Below, in pieces: positions 20,554 through 30,804 of a DNA stretch of 64,000 nt. Origin of the DNA: Hemileia vastatrix (lineage: Eukaryota > Basidiomycota > Pucciniomycetes > Pucciniales > Zaghouaniaceae); assembly GCA_030280995.1 (NCBI GenBank), contig JASXTE010000017.1, forward strand, positions 7,019,001 to 7,083,000, given 5' to 3'. Made by a program: the position numbers and the translations under genes. The number at the start of each line of letters is the position of its first letter. The stretch's first letter is position 1. The notes beneath the pieces were generated by a model. That model worked only from the letters and a program-made list of their open reading frames with translations, ran no database searches and was not told where the DNA came from.

Positions 20554-21194
20554 TCAAGTACTAGTGGAATTACAGAGGGAATCAAGAGATGAAATGAAGT
20601 GTTCAGAATTAGCCTTGAATTGGTGAATGAGGTGTCTTCTGTTCTCAATGTCCTGTGGATCTCTAGCAGGAGTGGATTGGAAGTAGTGAAGCAGAAGTTT
20701 CTTCTGTTGTGATGTATGTTGTTGGAACTTTGCCTTGATAGTGGGCAAGTGCGTTGGTGTTGGTGGTGCAATGGATCCTCCATTGTTATCATCACTATCA
20801 GAAGAGGAAGGAACTGAGAAGTTATCAGTCTTAAAGTTGAATGAAGGAATGAATGTTCTTTACCATCAGATGGACCAGGGATGGGGGAACTAGTTGTTTT
20901 ATGGGTTGTGGCACTCTTCTGGGAAGGGTGGAGCTTTTTGATTAATCTGGGTATCAGGATGGATGGCCTAGATCTTTTGGTGCTGGCAGAAGAAGGACCA
21001 GGTTGAGGTGGAGGTGAATCTGTTGTGGAAGAAAGTGGACCAGGTCTGTGGCAGGTCTTCTTTCTGGAGTGGCAGACATTTCAGGATGTTCTGTATGGAT
21101 GGACAGGTGGTGTCATGGCACAGATTAAATTATTGTCGATGCAGTATTGGCAGGGGCCCATTTCAGAGGCAAATTTGGGAAGGAGGTTAAACAT
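20554..21194 (-). pseudogene. Antisense gene A: Zn2Cys6-like domain protein
   Basis: The ATG at 21194 (MFNLLPKFASEMGP) leads into C-QY-C-IDNNLI-C and, after about 14 residues, a second half reading stop-NV-C-HSRKKT-C. In element 2 the same place reads C-DA-C-YSRKKS-C, so the TGA here replaces the first Cys. Next are RPGPLSS, PPPQPGPSS, SRPSILIPRLIK and an acidic patch (SDSDDNN). The conserved C-terminus is LPTIKAKFQQHTSQQKKLLL, ARDPQDIENRRHLIHQFK and HFISSLDSLC, ending at 20554. One frameshift is seen near 20850. The start is supported by the matching MFTHSSKSISERGP in element 2 (44190). The protein is about 210 residues. It lies between gene B and the 3' LTR, and transcription would start in or near the LTR, antisense. 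Probably a small DNA-binding regulator. Confidence 0.65.
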
Positions 21195-21231
21195 GGTGGT
21201 TGGATGAAGAAAGAATGCGGACATTCTCAAT

Positions 21232-21242
21232 TGGAGGGAGGA
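21232..21242 (+). promoter_or_regulatory. Polypurine tract
   Basis: The run ggagggagga directly precedes the 3' LTR, the expected position of the plus-strand DNA primer. Element 2 has the complementary tcctccctc at 44142-44150, directly next to its LTR. Confidence 0.8.
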
Positions 21243-22334
21243 TGTGGTCTTCCAACATTGGCAGGGGCCTTTGTTGTGTGATTTGGCGCTGTTTGTGCAT
21301 GTCTTAATTGACATCTGTTAAGGAATTTGGTATTTTTCTGGTTTTATTCCATGGATATTGGGTCTGCGGGTATGTTGGTACTATCATTGGATAGCCATGG
21401 TTTTTCTCTATATTTTATGTCTTTAAGACATTTTTCATATTCTGAGTTTTAAGGGGTCATTTCCTCATTTTTCATTTATAAAAGATTGCTGTTTAATTTT
21501 GTTTTTCGTGTTTTACGGGCTAACCTTAAGTCTTAGGGTTAAGTGCTTAGTACCATTGGATAGAGCTAATTTTTCTCTATATTTCATGTCTCAAGTTGTT
21601 ATAGTGAAATTCCGTGTTTTAAAGGTTTTAGTAGTTGTAGTTAATTTTTCTAAGTAGATTAGTGGTTTTTATTGGTTTTCTGGCTTCAGGGAGGCCGGGC
21701 CGCATCAGGTGGCATCTCCGACGTCGGGTGGCCCGCCCGCCTCTGTTTTAGGAGGTTGGGGAGCGCTCCAGGAGGGTTTTTTATGCAATTTGGAAGGTAC
21801 AGGCGCCAGATTGGTGGGTGTGCATGGGCTCTTAGTTAGTGGTCTGTGTGTACATAGTGAATAAGACAGTTTGGGGCAACCTTAATCATCATACAACCAT
21901 CCAGAGGTGATCTCATTGTTCCTCACTCAGTTTTCACTGTTTTCAGGCCACAATTGGCTGTGTTTCTTGCAAGTAAGTTCTTCATATAACTTAACTTTAG
22001 CAACTGTTTTCTCTGTTATAGTCTTGCAAGCTATAGCCAGTATTATTGCTGTCTCTAGTGTGGATTTTCAGCCTACATCAAGTATCTTTGCTGTCTCTGG
22101 TGTGGACTTTGTTCTACATTTCAGTTTTTTGGTCTGGTAGTCTATCTGGGGACTACTTTCTTGGCTCATCAAGAAGTCAAGTGTGTTAAACAGGAGCTTT
22201 AGCAAAACAGGAACTAACTTACTTTAGCAAGTAAATCTCACTCTATTTTTCTAAAGGGACAGGGGATTTTCTCTCTGGTTTTTCTCCAACTCCCTTGGTC
22301 AAGGCCTATAGCTAGTACTATAGGATTGTCTACA
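21243..22334 (+). repeat. 3' LTR of element 1 (family LTR1)
   Basis: 1092 bp, TGTGGTCTTCC to TCTACA, collinear with the 5' LTR with scattered substitutions and one or two compensating indels. It is followed by acgt, the right target duplication, and then the last codons of gene X (gtg agt gat taa, stop at 22346-22348). Confidence 0.93.
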
Positions 22335-22480
22335 ACGTGAGTGATTAACAAACTCCCTTAATAATAGGTTTTCACACTCATACTCCTTATTTCCACTGTT
22401 TGGGACACTTAGCCTTGAAAACTAAAACATAATTTTAATGATTACTATTATCATTAATATTTATAGAAATGAAATTTGGC

Positions 22481-24758
22481 TTACATTGTTAGCTCCATTT
22501 TTTTCATTTGAATCTTATACATGCTGAATTCTATACTTCCTTGTACAAAATTTTTCAAAACATTTACTTCATTTTGCTTCCCCATTCTATACAGCTGATC
22601 AACAGCCTGCTTCTCAACTTCTGGATTCCAATTGGGCTCCTATTTCAACATTGAACATATAAAAAATTTAATATTTTTGTTCTTAATATGAAATATAAGA
22701 CAATGAGCTCACCATTATATATACATTTTGAGCACACTTGAGATCTATACCCACTCCTTCAGTCTAAATTTTTCAAACTAAAACTTGTCAATTTTTTTCA
22801 AAATGGGATTCTTGCATATTTTTGCCTTGCTTTGCTCTGCTGAGTTAACCCATAATCTGGTTTTACCTAATATTGTGGTCATCTAGAGCCATTTTTATTC
22901 TTTTTTAAAATATTAGAAAATTGTTTTTAATAAGCCAACAAAATTTTGTAAAACAATTCATTATAGAATCACTAACATCTGCAAAAAGTCTGAAAAGTTG
23001 GAGAATATAGCAGCTTTCTGAAAATTTATGCCCCTTTCACCAGACAAAAATATTTTCAAGTGGCCTATAGGATGACAAATCTTTGTGGAATGCTTCGAGG
23101 TGAAATCAAAAGTTAAAGTTTCATCCAGATTTTTGTAGATTGGATTGTTTCAGAATTTTCTTAAAATCATCAGCTCTCTAAGAAACTCAGATGAGTCCCA
23201 AGGGAGGTCAGTGCTTCTGTAGGGCCCATATTTCTCAGTAAATCCTTCTTGAAGCACATCAAGTTTAGACCTCCATGGATCTGCTAATTGAACCAATATC
23301 CCTCTTTGAATATTTTTTGGAAGAGACAAAATTGCATCCTTTGTTCTACATAGGCTTATGACTTTCATTAAGTGATTGATTGATTTAATAGAATAAGCCT
23401 TTCCTTTTTGCAAACCTGGAAAAAGGAAATTCTTCCATAACCAGCCTTCTTTCCACTTTTCGATTCTAAGAAAAAATATGAGACTTTGAAGGTCAGTGAG
23501 CCTGTTCTGAAGTGGAGTTCCAGTCAAGCATAGTTGGTGTTGGGATTCCAAGTCAAATATTGTTTGACCCTCTGCAAGTAAGCATTTTTAATGTAACTAA
23601 AAGAATATTTATAAAAATTGATTATAAAAACTAAGTTTCAAGTTTTAGATATAGAAATGGGCACTAACTGAGCTTCATGTAAAACAACTCTATATCAAAA
23701 GAGCTTTTGAGTCACCAGTATCTTTTTTGTCTTTGATTTTTTGACATCGTTAGGCTAGCTGGTTCATAGGTCATTAAAACAATAGCAGTGTCCTGTAGCT
23801 CATTGAAGTTAGTATTTTGACAATCCTTTCCATAAAGAACCTTGAAAGGAAGTGCATTATCTTCAAAGTGCACACTTATTTCATTGATCCAATTTGATAG
23901 TGTTGCCAGGGGGCATATAATCAGTGTGGCTGAACTCCGATTAATACCTTATTGATTTTCTGATACTTTGAATTCTCTTGCTTCACTTTGAGTTGCACTT
24001 ATAAGAGAAAGAGTTGAAAGCCTCTTTCCCAAACACATATCATCAGCAAGTATTGACCCGTTTCCTTCAGGGGTTAATTGATTGTTAGGAAACTGATCTT
24101 TATAGTCATCAAATCCAGTTCTAAGCCAATGATTGTCCTGGTGCCTCCACATGATATCCAACTTTTCCTTTAACATTCGTTCATTGTCAATCATGAAATT
24201 TATTGCTTGAATTTTATGTGTTTTGAGAACTGTTTTTATTCCTCGGATAAGTTGATCAGCTTTCCAATCTTGAGTACTCTGATATATTTGGAAAGAGCCT
24301 TCAAAAATTTCATGCGGGATATTAAAAAAGATAGTGGAGTCGTAGTGAAGGATCGGACATAAATTGATTTGAGCAGAATAAAATGCTTCTTTAGCAAGAC
24401 TGATAAGTGTACTTGAAGAAAAGAGGCATCCCCAAAGTTGATACTGATTACTAAAAACTGGAACCAAGTAAGCATGAAAATAGAAAGGCTTCATAGGTTT
24501 CAAGGCACTTCTTTGGTTTAAATGATGAGATACAGACCCAATGTCACCCAATAGTGGTCCAATGTGCTGAATCTCCACTTGAGAAAGATTACCAACAAGG
24601 GTTGGTTTTCTTTCTTCAAATAATCCAAAAATATGAATATTCAAATGGTCTCGTTGTAAAATGGTGGGGGTTGGTGAGTTTTGAAATCTTGAATCTACAT
24701 TCATATAAATTTGATCAATCATTATTGAGAACTGTCCAACACATCTGAGACTTGACAT
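22481..24758 (-). pseudogene. SNF2-family helicase (Rad5/HLTF-like order), copy A
   Basis: The ATG is at 24758 (MSSLRCVGQFSIMIDQ). ATPase motifs run in order: GSILADDMCLGKRLSTLSLI (Walker A, with GLGKT changed to CLGKR, about 24010-24060), TLIICPLATLSNW (Ia), YRVVLHEAQ where DEAH is expected (near 23670, followed by a 97-nt intron 23668-23572), and CLTGTPLQNRLTDLQSLIFF (III). The second lobe follows: LKIFLSGERGINFQKAAIFS (about 23040), GVGIDLKCAQNVYIM (V) and EPNWNPEVEKQAVDQLYRMG (VI, about 22560-22640), ending at 22481. Stops are seen after SENQ (about 23947), before YRVV, and after LRKF. This is an ATP-dependent DNA translocase family acting in the nucleus. The Walker A and DEAH changes would inactivate it. 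It converges with gene X and is repeated at 25963-29519. Confidence 0.85.
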
Positions 24759-25604
24759 ATTAAGTAAGAATAGTATCTGAAGATAGTGGTTGTTAAAAGA
24801 TGAATTGAAGCAAAAAATGAATAATCAGTTTTGAATAAAACAACAAAATAACTTTTTTTCATATGCTATGCTGAGCTCATGATTCTTTCAAATGTATTAT
24901 TATTATCTTTTTAAAAAATATTGGAAGTAAATCAATTATAACTGAAATGAATAATATGTTTAATAATAAATCTTGAGCCTATTGGGTAAATTTTGGTTTG
25001 TGGAGGATGCTAAATTTTCTCAATAAAAATGTGCTTTATTGTTACATTATAATCACAAAATAGAATAATTTAACTCTTATTACACTTATTTATGTTTCTG
25101 TCTTATAGTAAAATGCTTTAGATGTCAGTTCAAAATCCAAATTCAAACTACTACCTAGAACAATGTCTTGATACTAACATACTTTTTGTAAGTCTTTGGA
25201 CAGACACTTATGGTGATCTCAATAATATTAAAATTGATTTGAATTATATGTTTTATCAAATATCTATGTAGTCTAGTGTAATAATTGAGATACTACAGTT
25301 TAACCTTCTGTTACCAACTTGGCAAGAAAATATATGTAGATATTCTTAGAACGAATATCAAATTTTACTTTCCACAAGATAGGAAAGTGATTATTATGAT
25401 ATGTTAAGTGATATGTTCAAGCTTTGCTCAATCTGTGCTCAGCTGAAAATCAAATTAATCACCAAGCTCCAAGAAACCTGTGATTGAGTTTGGTTGAACC
25501 TAAGTCTAACTGATTACCAAATCTTTGTCCAATTAATTTAAATCTGGTTTCACAATAAACTCCCAACAGCCTTCCAACAGCTTTCCAACCACTTCCCAAC
25601 ATTT
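24759..25604. other. Non-coding 5' flank of helicase A
   Basis: AT-rich sequence with no ORF. It is repeated almost base for base at 29520-30370 upstream of helicase B, so it belongs to the duplicated unit and probably holds the helicase promoter. It ends with a triplet of ttccaacagc/tttccaaccac repeats (25561-25600) just before the terminus. Confidence 0.6.
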
Positions 25605-25651
25605 TTAAATGAGGGGTATTACTAGAAATCTCCCCCAAATCAACTGTGGTG
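25605..25651. repeat. CACTA-like terminus of helicase unit A
   Basis: The block gaggggtattactagaaatc, then tcccccaaat, ends in gtggtg, whose complement is CACCAC. The matching block after helicase B (30372-30414) is better preserved (gaggggtattgctagcaata, then ccccccc, then cagtggtg). The arrangement (CACYAC end, G-run, then a palindrome around tgctagca) is the same as in the 261 bp element at 30805-31065. The opposite end of the unit was not found. Confidence 0.5.
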
Positions 25652-25962
25652 AATGGAGCTCTGATGATTTTTCAAAAGTTTCAAAATATCTTGACCGACA
25701 ACACTTTGATATTCGAGATACTTTCACCTACTCTGGAAGTGAGCTAAAGGACTTAGCCTTGTACAAAAGGAATAAGTTTGGTTTCAACATTATCCCCTAA
25801 CCTTAATCCTTCTCATGTCCCCCGAGGTTTGCTGAATGACTGTTATTCTCCCTATAACTTGCATCTATTAATCCTCAACAACTCAGACTTTAGAATCCTC
25901 AAAATCCCATAAATTTACCTGCTCTCCTTGAAATTCTTGCTTCCTCTAATGTGAGTGATTGA
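25652..25962 (+). pseudogene. Gene X, copy 2 (C-terminal part, empty-site allele)
   Basis: The start is truncated at aatgg, directly after the helicase A terminus. It encodes WSSDDFSKVSKYLDRQHFDI and FTYSGSELKDLALYKR, then shifts frame relative to copy 1. LPALLEILASSNVSD and TGA (25960-25962) are intact. It shows what X looked like before the retrotransposon hit copy 1: ctctaatgtgagtgattga without an insertion. Not functional. Confidence 0.7.
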
Positions 25963-26241
25963 CAAACTCCCTTAAAAATAGGTTTTCACACTCATACTCC
26001 TCATTTCCACTGTTTGGGACACTTAGCCTTGAAAATAAATAAAAATTTTAACAATTACTATTATCATTAAAATTTATAGAATTTTAATTTGGCTTACAAT
26101 GTTAGCTCCTTTTTTTCCCTTTGAATCTTAAACATATTGAATTCTATAATTCCATGCACAAAATAATTCAAAACATTTACTTCATTTTGCTCCCCCATTC
26201 TATACAGCTGATCAACAGCCTGCTTTTAAACTTCTGGATTC
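25963..26241 (-). pseudogene. Helicase C-terminal fragment, unit B
   Basis: This equals 22349-22632 of unit A. It has the stop at 26094-26096 and the coding part of motif VI (QAVDQLYRMG) up to 26241, where it is cut in the middle of that motif by the left arm of the inverted duplication. The 25963-26090 part is the short convergent spacer between X and the helicase. Confidence 0.65.
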
Positions 26242-27697
26242 CAAAAGAAGTGCCTTGAATTCTATGAAGCCATTCTATTTTTATGCTTACTTGGTTCCAG
26301 TTTTTGGTAATCAGTAACAACTTTGAGGATGCCTCTTTTCTTAAAGTACACTAATAAGTCTTGCTAAAGAAGCATTTTCTTCTGCTCAAATCAATTTATT
26401 TCCGATCTTGAACTACAACTCCACTATCTTTTTTAATATCCCGCATGAAATTTTTGAAGGCTCTTTGCAAAAATCTCAGAGTACTCAATATTGGAAAGCT
26501 GATCAGCTTATCCAAGGAATCAAAACATTTCCTCAAAACAAAACAACTTCAAGCAATAAATTTTATGATTGACAATAAATAAATGTTAAAGGAAAAGTTG
26601 GATATCATGTGGAAGCACCAGGACAACCATTGGCTTAGAACTGGATTTAATGACTATAAAGATCAGTTTACTAACAATAAATTAACCCCTGAAAGAAATG
26701 GGTCAATACTTGCTGATGATATGGGTTTGCGAAAGATGCTGTCAACACTTTCTCTTATAAGTGCAACTCAAAGTGAAGCAAGAGAATTTCAGGTATCGGA
26801 AAATCAAGAGGCATTACTTGGAGTTTGGCCACACTGACTATATGCCCACTGGCAACACTATTGAATTGGATCAATGAAATAAGTGTGCAATTTGAAGATA
26901 ATGCACTTCCTTCCAAGGTTCTTTATGGGAAGGATTGTCAAAATACTAATGTCAATGAGCTACATGACACTGCTATTGTTTTAAGGATCTATGAAACAGA
27001 TAGCCCAACAAATTCAATAAATCAAAGCCAAAAAAAGATACCGGTGACTCAAAAGCTCTTTTGGTATAGATTTGTTTTAGATGAAGCTAAGTTAGTGCCC
27101 ATTTCTATATCTAAAACTTAAAACTTAATTTTTATAATAAATTTTTATAAATATTTCTTTAGTTACATTAAAAATCCTTACTTGCAGAGGGCTCAAACAA
27201 TATTTGACTTGGAATACCAATGCTAACTATGCTTGACTGGAACTCCACTTCAAAACAGGCCCACTGACATTCAAAGTATCATATTTTTTCTTAGAATCAA
27301 AAAGTGGCAAGAAGACTTGTTATGGAAGAATTTCTTTTTTCCAGGTTTTCAAAAAGGAAAGGCTAATTCTATTAAATCAATAAATCACTTAATGAAAGTC
27401 ATAAGCCTACATAGAAAAAAAGATGCAATTTAGTCTCTTCCAAAAAAGATTCAAAGAAGGATATTGGTTCAATTAGCAGATCCATGAAGGTCTAAACTTG
27501 ATGTGCTTCAAGAAGGATTCACTGAGCGATATGGGCCCTTCAGAAGCACTGACCTCCCTTGGGACTCATCTGAGTTTCTTAAAGAGCTGATGATTTTAAG
27601 AAAATTCTGAAACCATCCAATCTAGAAAAATCTGGATGAAACTCCAACTTTTGATTTCACCTGTAAGCATTCCACAAAGATTTTTCATCTTATAGGC
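26242..27697 (+). pseudogene. Helicase fragment, left arm of inverted duplication
   Basis: A reverse-complement copy of 27823-29277. It therefore carries helicase sequence on the plus strand: ILADDMGLRKMLSTLSLI (Walker A with GK changed to RK), TLTICPLATLLNWINEI, YRFVLDEAKLVP (DEAK for DEAH), LTGTPLQNRPTDIQSIIFF and WDSSEFLKELMILRKF. Several stops. The arms differ at about three residues per hundred in the longest shared ORF, so the duplication is young. The arm begins abruptly in the Cys/His-less region before Walker A and ends after motif III. Confidence 0.85.
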
Positions 27698-27822
27698 AAC
27701 TTGAATAAGCCAAAAAAATTTTGTAAAACAATTCATTATAGAATCACATTCTGAAAAGTTGGAGAATATAACAGCTTTCTGAAAATTTATGCCCTTTCAC
27801 CAGACAAAAATATTTTCAAGTG
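27698..27822. other. Spacer of the inverted duplication
   Basis: About 125 bp separate the arms. The sequence matches helicase A at about 22930-23060 (LKIFLSGERG region, minus), so it is part of the right-hand copy, and the left arm was added by inverted duplication. Confidence 0.75.
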
Positions 27823-29519
27823 GCCTATAAGATGAAAAATCTTTGTGGAATGCTTCCAGGTGAAATCAAAAGTTGGAGTTTCATCCAGATTTTTCTAGAT
27901 TGGATGGTTTCAGAATTTTCTTAAAATCATCAGCTCTCTAAGAAACTCAGATGAGCCCCATGGGAGGTCAGTGCTTCTGAAGGGCCCATATCGCTCAGTG
28001 AATCCTTCTTGAAGCACATCAAGTTTAGACCTCCATGGATCTGCTAATTGAACCAATATCCTTCTTTGAATCTTTTTTGGAAGAGACTAAATTGCATCTT
28101 TTTTTCTATGTAGACTTATGACTTTCATTAAGTGATTTATTGATTTAATAGAATTAGCCTTTCCTTTTTGAAAACCTGGAAAAAAGAAATTCTTCCATAA
28201 CAAGTCTTCTTGCCACTTTTTGATTCTAAGAAAAAATATGATACTTTGAATGTCAGTGGGCCTGTTTTGAAGTGGAGTTCCAGTCAAGCATAGTTAGCAT
28301 TGGTATTCCAAGTCAAATATTGTTTGAGCCCTCTGCAAAGAAGGATTTTTAATGTAACTAAAGAAATATTTATAAAAATTTATTATAAAAATTAAGTTTT
28401 AAGTTTTAGATATAGAAATGGGCACTAACTTAGCTTCATCTAAAACAACTCTATACCAAAAGAGCTTTTGAGTCACTGGTATCTTTTTTTGGCTTTGATT
28501 TTTTGAATTTGTTGGGCTATCTGTTTCATAGATCCTTAAAAAAATAGCAGTGTCATGTAGCTCATTGACATTAGTATTTTGACAATCCTTCCCATAAAGA
28601 ACCTTGGAAGGAAGCGCATTATCTTCAAATTGCACACTTATTTCATTGATCCAATTCAATAGTGTTGCCAGTGGGCATATAGTCAGTGTGGCCAAACTCC
28701 AAGTAATGCCTCTTGATTTTCCGATACCTGAAATTCTCTTGCTTCACTTTGAGTTGCACTTATAAGAGAAAGTGTTGACAGCATCTTTCGCAAACCCATA
28801 TCATCAGCAAGTATTGACCCATTTCTTTCAGGGGTTAATTTATTGTTAGTAAACTGATCTTTATAGTCATTAAATCCAGTTCTAAGCCAATGGTTGTCCT
28901 GGTGCTTCCACATGATATCCAACTTTTCCTTTAACATTTATTTATTGTCAATCATAAAATTTATTGCTTGAAGTTGTTTTGTTTTGAGAACTGTTTTGAT
29001 TCCTTGGATGAGCTGATCAGCTTTCCAATCTTGAGTACTCTGAGATGTTTGGAATGAGCCTTCAAAAATTTCATGCGGCATATTAAAAAAGATAGTGGAG
29101 TTGTAGTACAAGATCAGAAATAAATTGATTTGAGCAGAAGAAAATGCTTCTTTAGCAAGACTTATTAGTGTACTTTAAGAAAAGAGGCATCCTCAAAGTT
29201 GGTACTGATTACCAAAAACTGGAACCAAGTAAGCATGAAAATAGAATGGCTTCATAGAATTCAAGGCACTTCTTTTGTTTATATGGTGAGATCCAGACCC
29301 AATTTCTCCCAATAGTGGACCAATGTGCTGACTCTGAACTTGAGAAAGATTACCAACAAGGGTTGGTTTTCTTTCTTCAAATAGCCCAAAAATATGAACA
29401 TTCAAATGGCCTCGCTGTAAAATTGTGGGGGTTGGTGAGTTTTTAAATCTTGAAATTACATTCATATAAATTTGATCAATTGTTATCGAGAACTGTCCAA
29501 AACATCTGAGACTTGACAT
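27700..29519 (-). pseudogene. SNF2-family helicase, copy B (right arm)
   Basis: Collinear with helicase A from MSSLRCFGQFSITIDQ (ATG at 29519) through Walker A (ILADDMGLRKML), motif Ia (TICPLATLLNWINEI), YRVVLDEAKLVP and LTGTPLQNRPTDIQ. It then stops at the arm centre. The C-terminal lobe lies 1.5 kb away at 25963-26241, separated by the left arm. Stops are seen after CLFS (about 29175), in the linker before ML-x-EK (about 28938), and later. Same predicted role as copy A, and inactive. Confidence 0.8.
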
Positions 29520-30414
29520 ATTAAGTAAGAATAGTATCTGAAGATAGTGGTTGTTAAAAGATGAATTTAACCAAAAAATGAATAATCAGTTTTGAATAAA
29601 ACGAGAAAATAACTTTTTAGCATATGCTACGCTAAGATCATAATTATTTCACATGTATTTATATTATCTTTTTAAAAAATATTGGAAGTAAATGAATGAT
29701 AACTGAAATGAATAATATGCTTTAATAATAAAACTTTAGCCTATAGAGTAAATTTAGGTTTGTGGAAGAGGAAAAAGTTTCTTAATAAAAATGTGCATTA
29801 TTGTTACATTATAATCACAAAAAAGAATAATTTCACTCTTATTACACATATTTATGTTTCTGTCTAATATTAAAATGCTTTAGATGGCAGTTCAAAATCC
29901 AAATTGAAACTACTACCTAGAATGATGTCTTGATACTAACATACTTTTTTTAAGTCTTTGGACAGACACTTATGGTGATCTCAATAATATTAAAATTGAT
30001 TTGAATTGTATTTTTTATCAAATATCTGTGTGGTCTAATTTAATAATTGAGATACTACAGTTTAATCTTCTGTTACCAACTTGGCAAGAAAATATCTGTA
30101 GATTTTTTTAGACCAAATATCAAATTTTGCTTTCCACAAGATGGGAAAGTGAATATTATGATATTTTAAGTGATATGTTCAAGATTTTCTCAATCTGTGC
30201 TCAGCTGAAGATTAAAGTAATCATTAAGCTCCAAGAGACCTGTGATTGAGTTGGGTTGAATCTAGGTCTAACTTATTACCAAATCTTTGTCCAATTGATT
30301 TAAATCTGGTTTCACAATGAATTCTCAACAGCTTTCCAACAGCTTTCCAACCACTTCTAAACATTTTTTAATGAGGGGTATTGCTAGCAATACCCCCCCA
30401 AATTTTCAGTGGTG
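29520..30414. repeat. 5' flank and CACTA-like terminus of helicase unit B
   Basis: Repeats 24759-25651. The last 43 bp contain gaggggtattgctagcaata, a run of seven C, and cagtggtg, followed by att. This is a candidate right terminus with 3-bp target duplication att, but the left partner is missing. Confidence 0.55.
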
Positions 30415-30801
30415 ATTTTTGTGAGTTTTAAACAATAGATTAAATAGTTATAGTGTCTTTGAATATTGAAAACCTCATTAATCCCAGAAAAATTTACAAT
30501 ATTAACAAGATAAAGTAAAATGAAAAATGTCTTAGAAAATCTGTATCTGCTTTGGAGTAAATCACTGCATATAATAAATATTTCTTGGATGAGTGAGAAA
30601 AATTAAATTTTTACAAAGTTTCCACTTCTAAAGTTTTACATGTACATATAATTTTTTTATGAAAAATGTAAATTTCAATTTATTCTTTCACATTGTTAAA
30701 TTATATTTTTTCCAATAAAATTCAAAATACTTCTATTTACATATTTTGGAATTTCAGACAATTCAATTGACGCAGGCTTATAAAACCAATTTGAAAATCC
30801 T
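30415..30801. other. AT-rich gap, nothing recognised
   Basis: About 390 bp between the helicase unit terminus and the CACTA mini-element. No ORF, and no repeat seen elsewhere in the window. Confidence 0.4.
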
Positions 30802-30804
30802 ATT

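Larger units (their letters stand above)
9261..22334 (+). mobile_element. Ty3/gypsy LTR retrotransposon, element 1 (13.1 kb)
   Basis: Two direct LTRs of 1092 bp each (9261-10352 and 21243-22334) begin TGTkGTCTTCC and end TCTACA. A primer-binding-site candidate follows the first and a polypurine tract precedes the second. Internally it carries gag, protease, RT, RNase H and integrase in Ty3 order on the plus strand. About 4.2 kb of extra sequence after integrase carries two antisense genes. The flanks are acat (9257-9260) and acgt (22335-22338), a 4-bp target duplication with one mismatch. The homologous unoccupied sequence is visible near 25945. Several stops and frameshifts in pol mean this copy is not autonomous. 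The LTRs differ at only a few dozen sites by eye, so the insertion is fairly recent. Confidence 0.93.
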
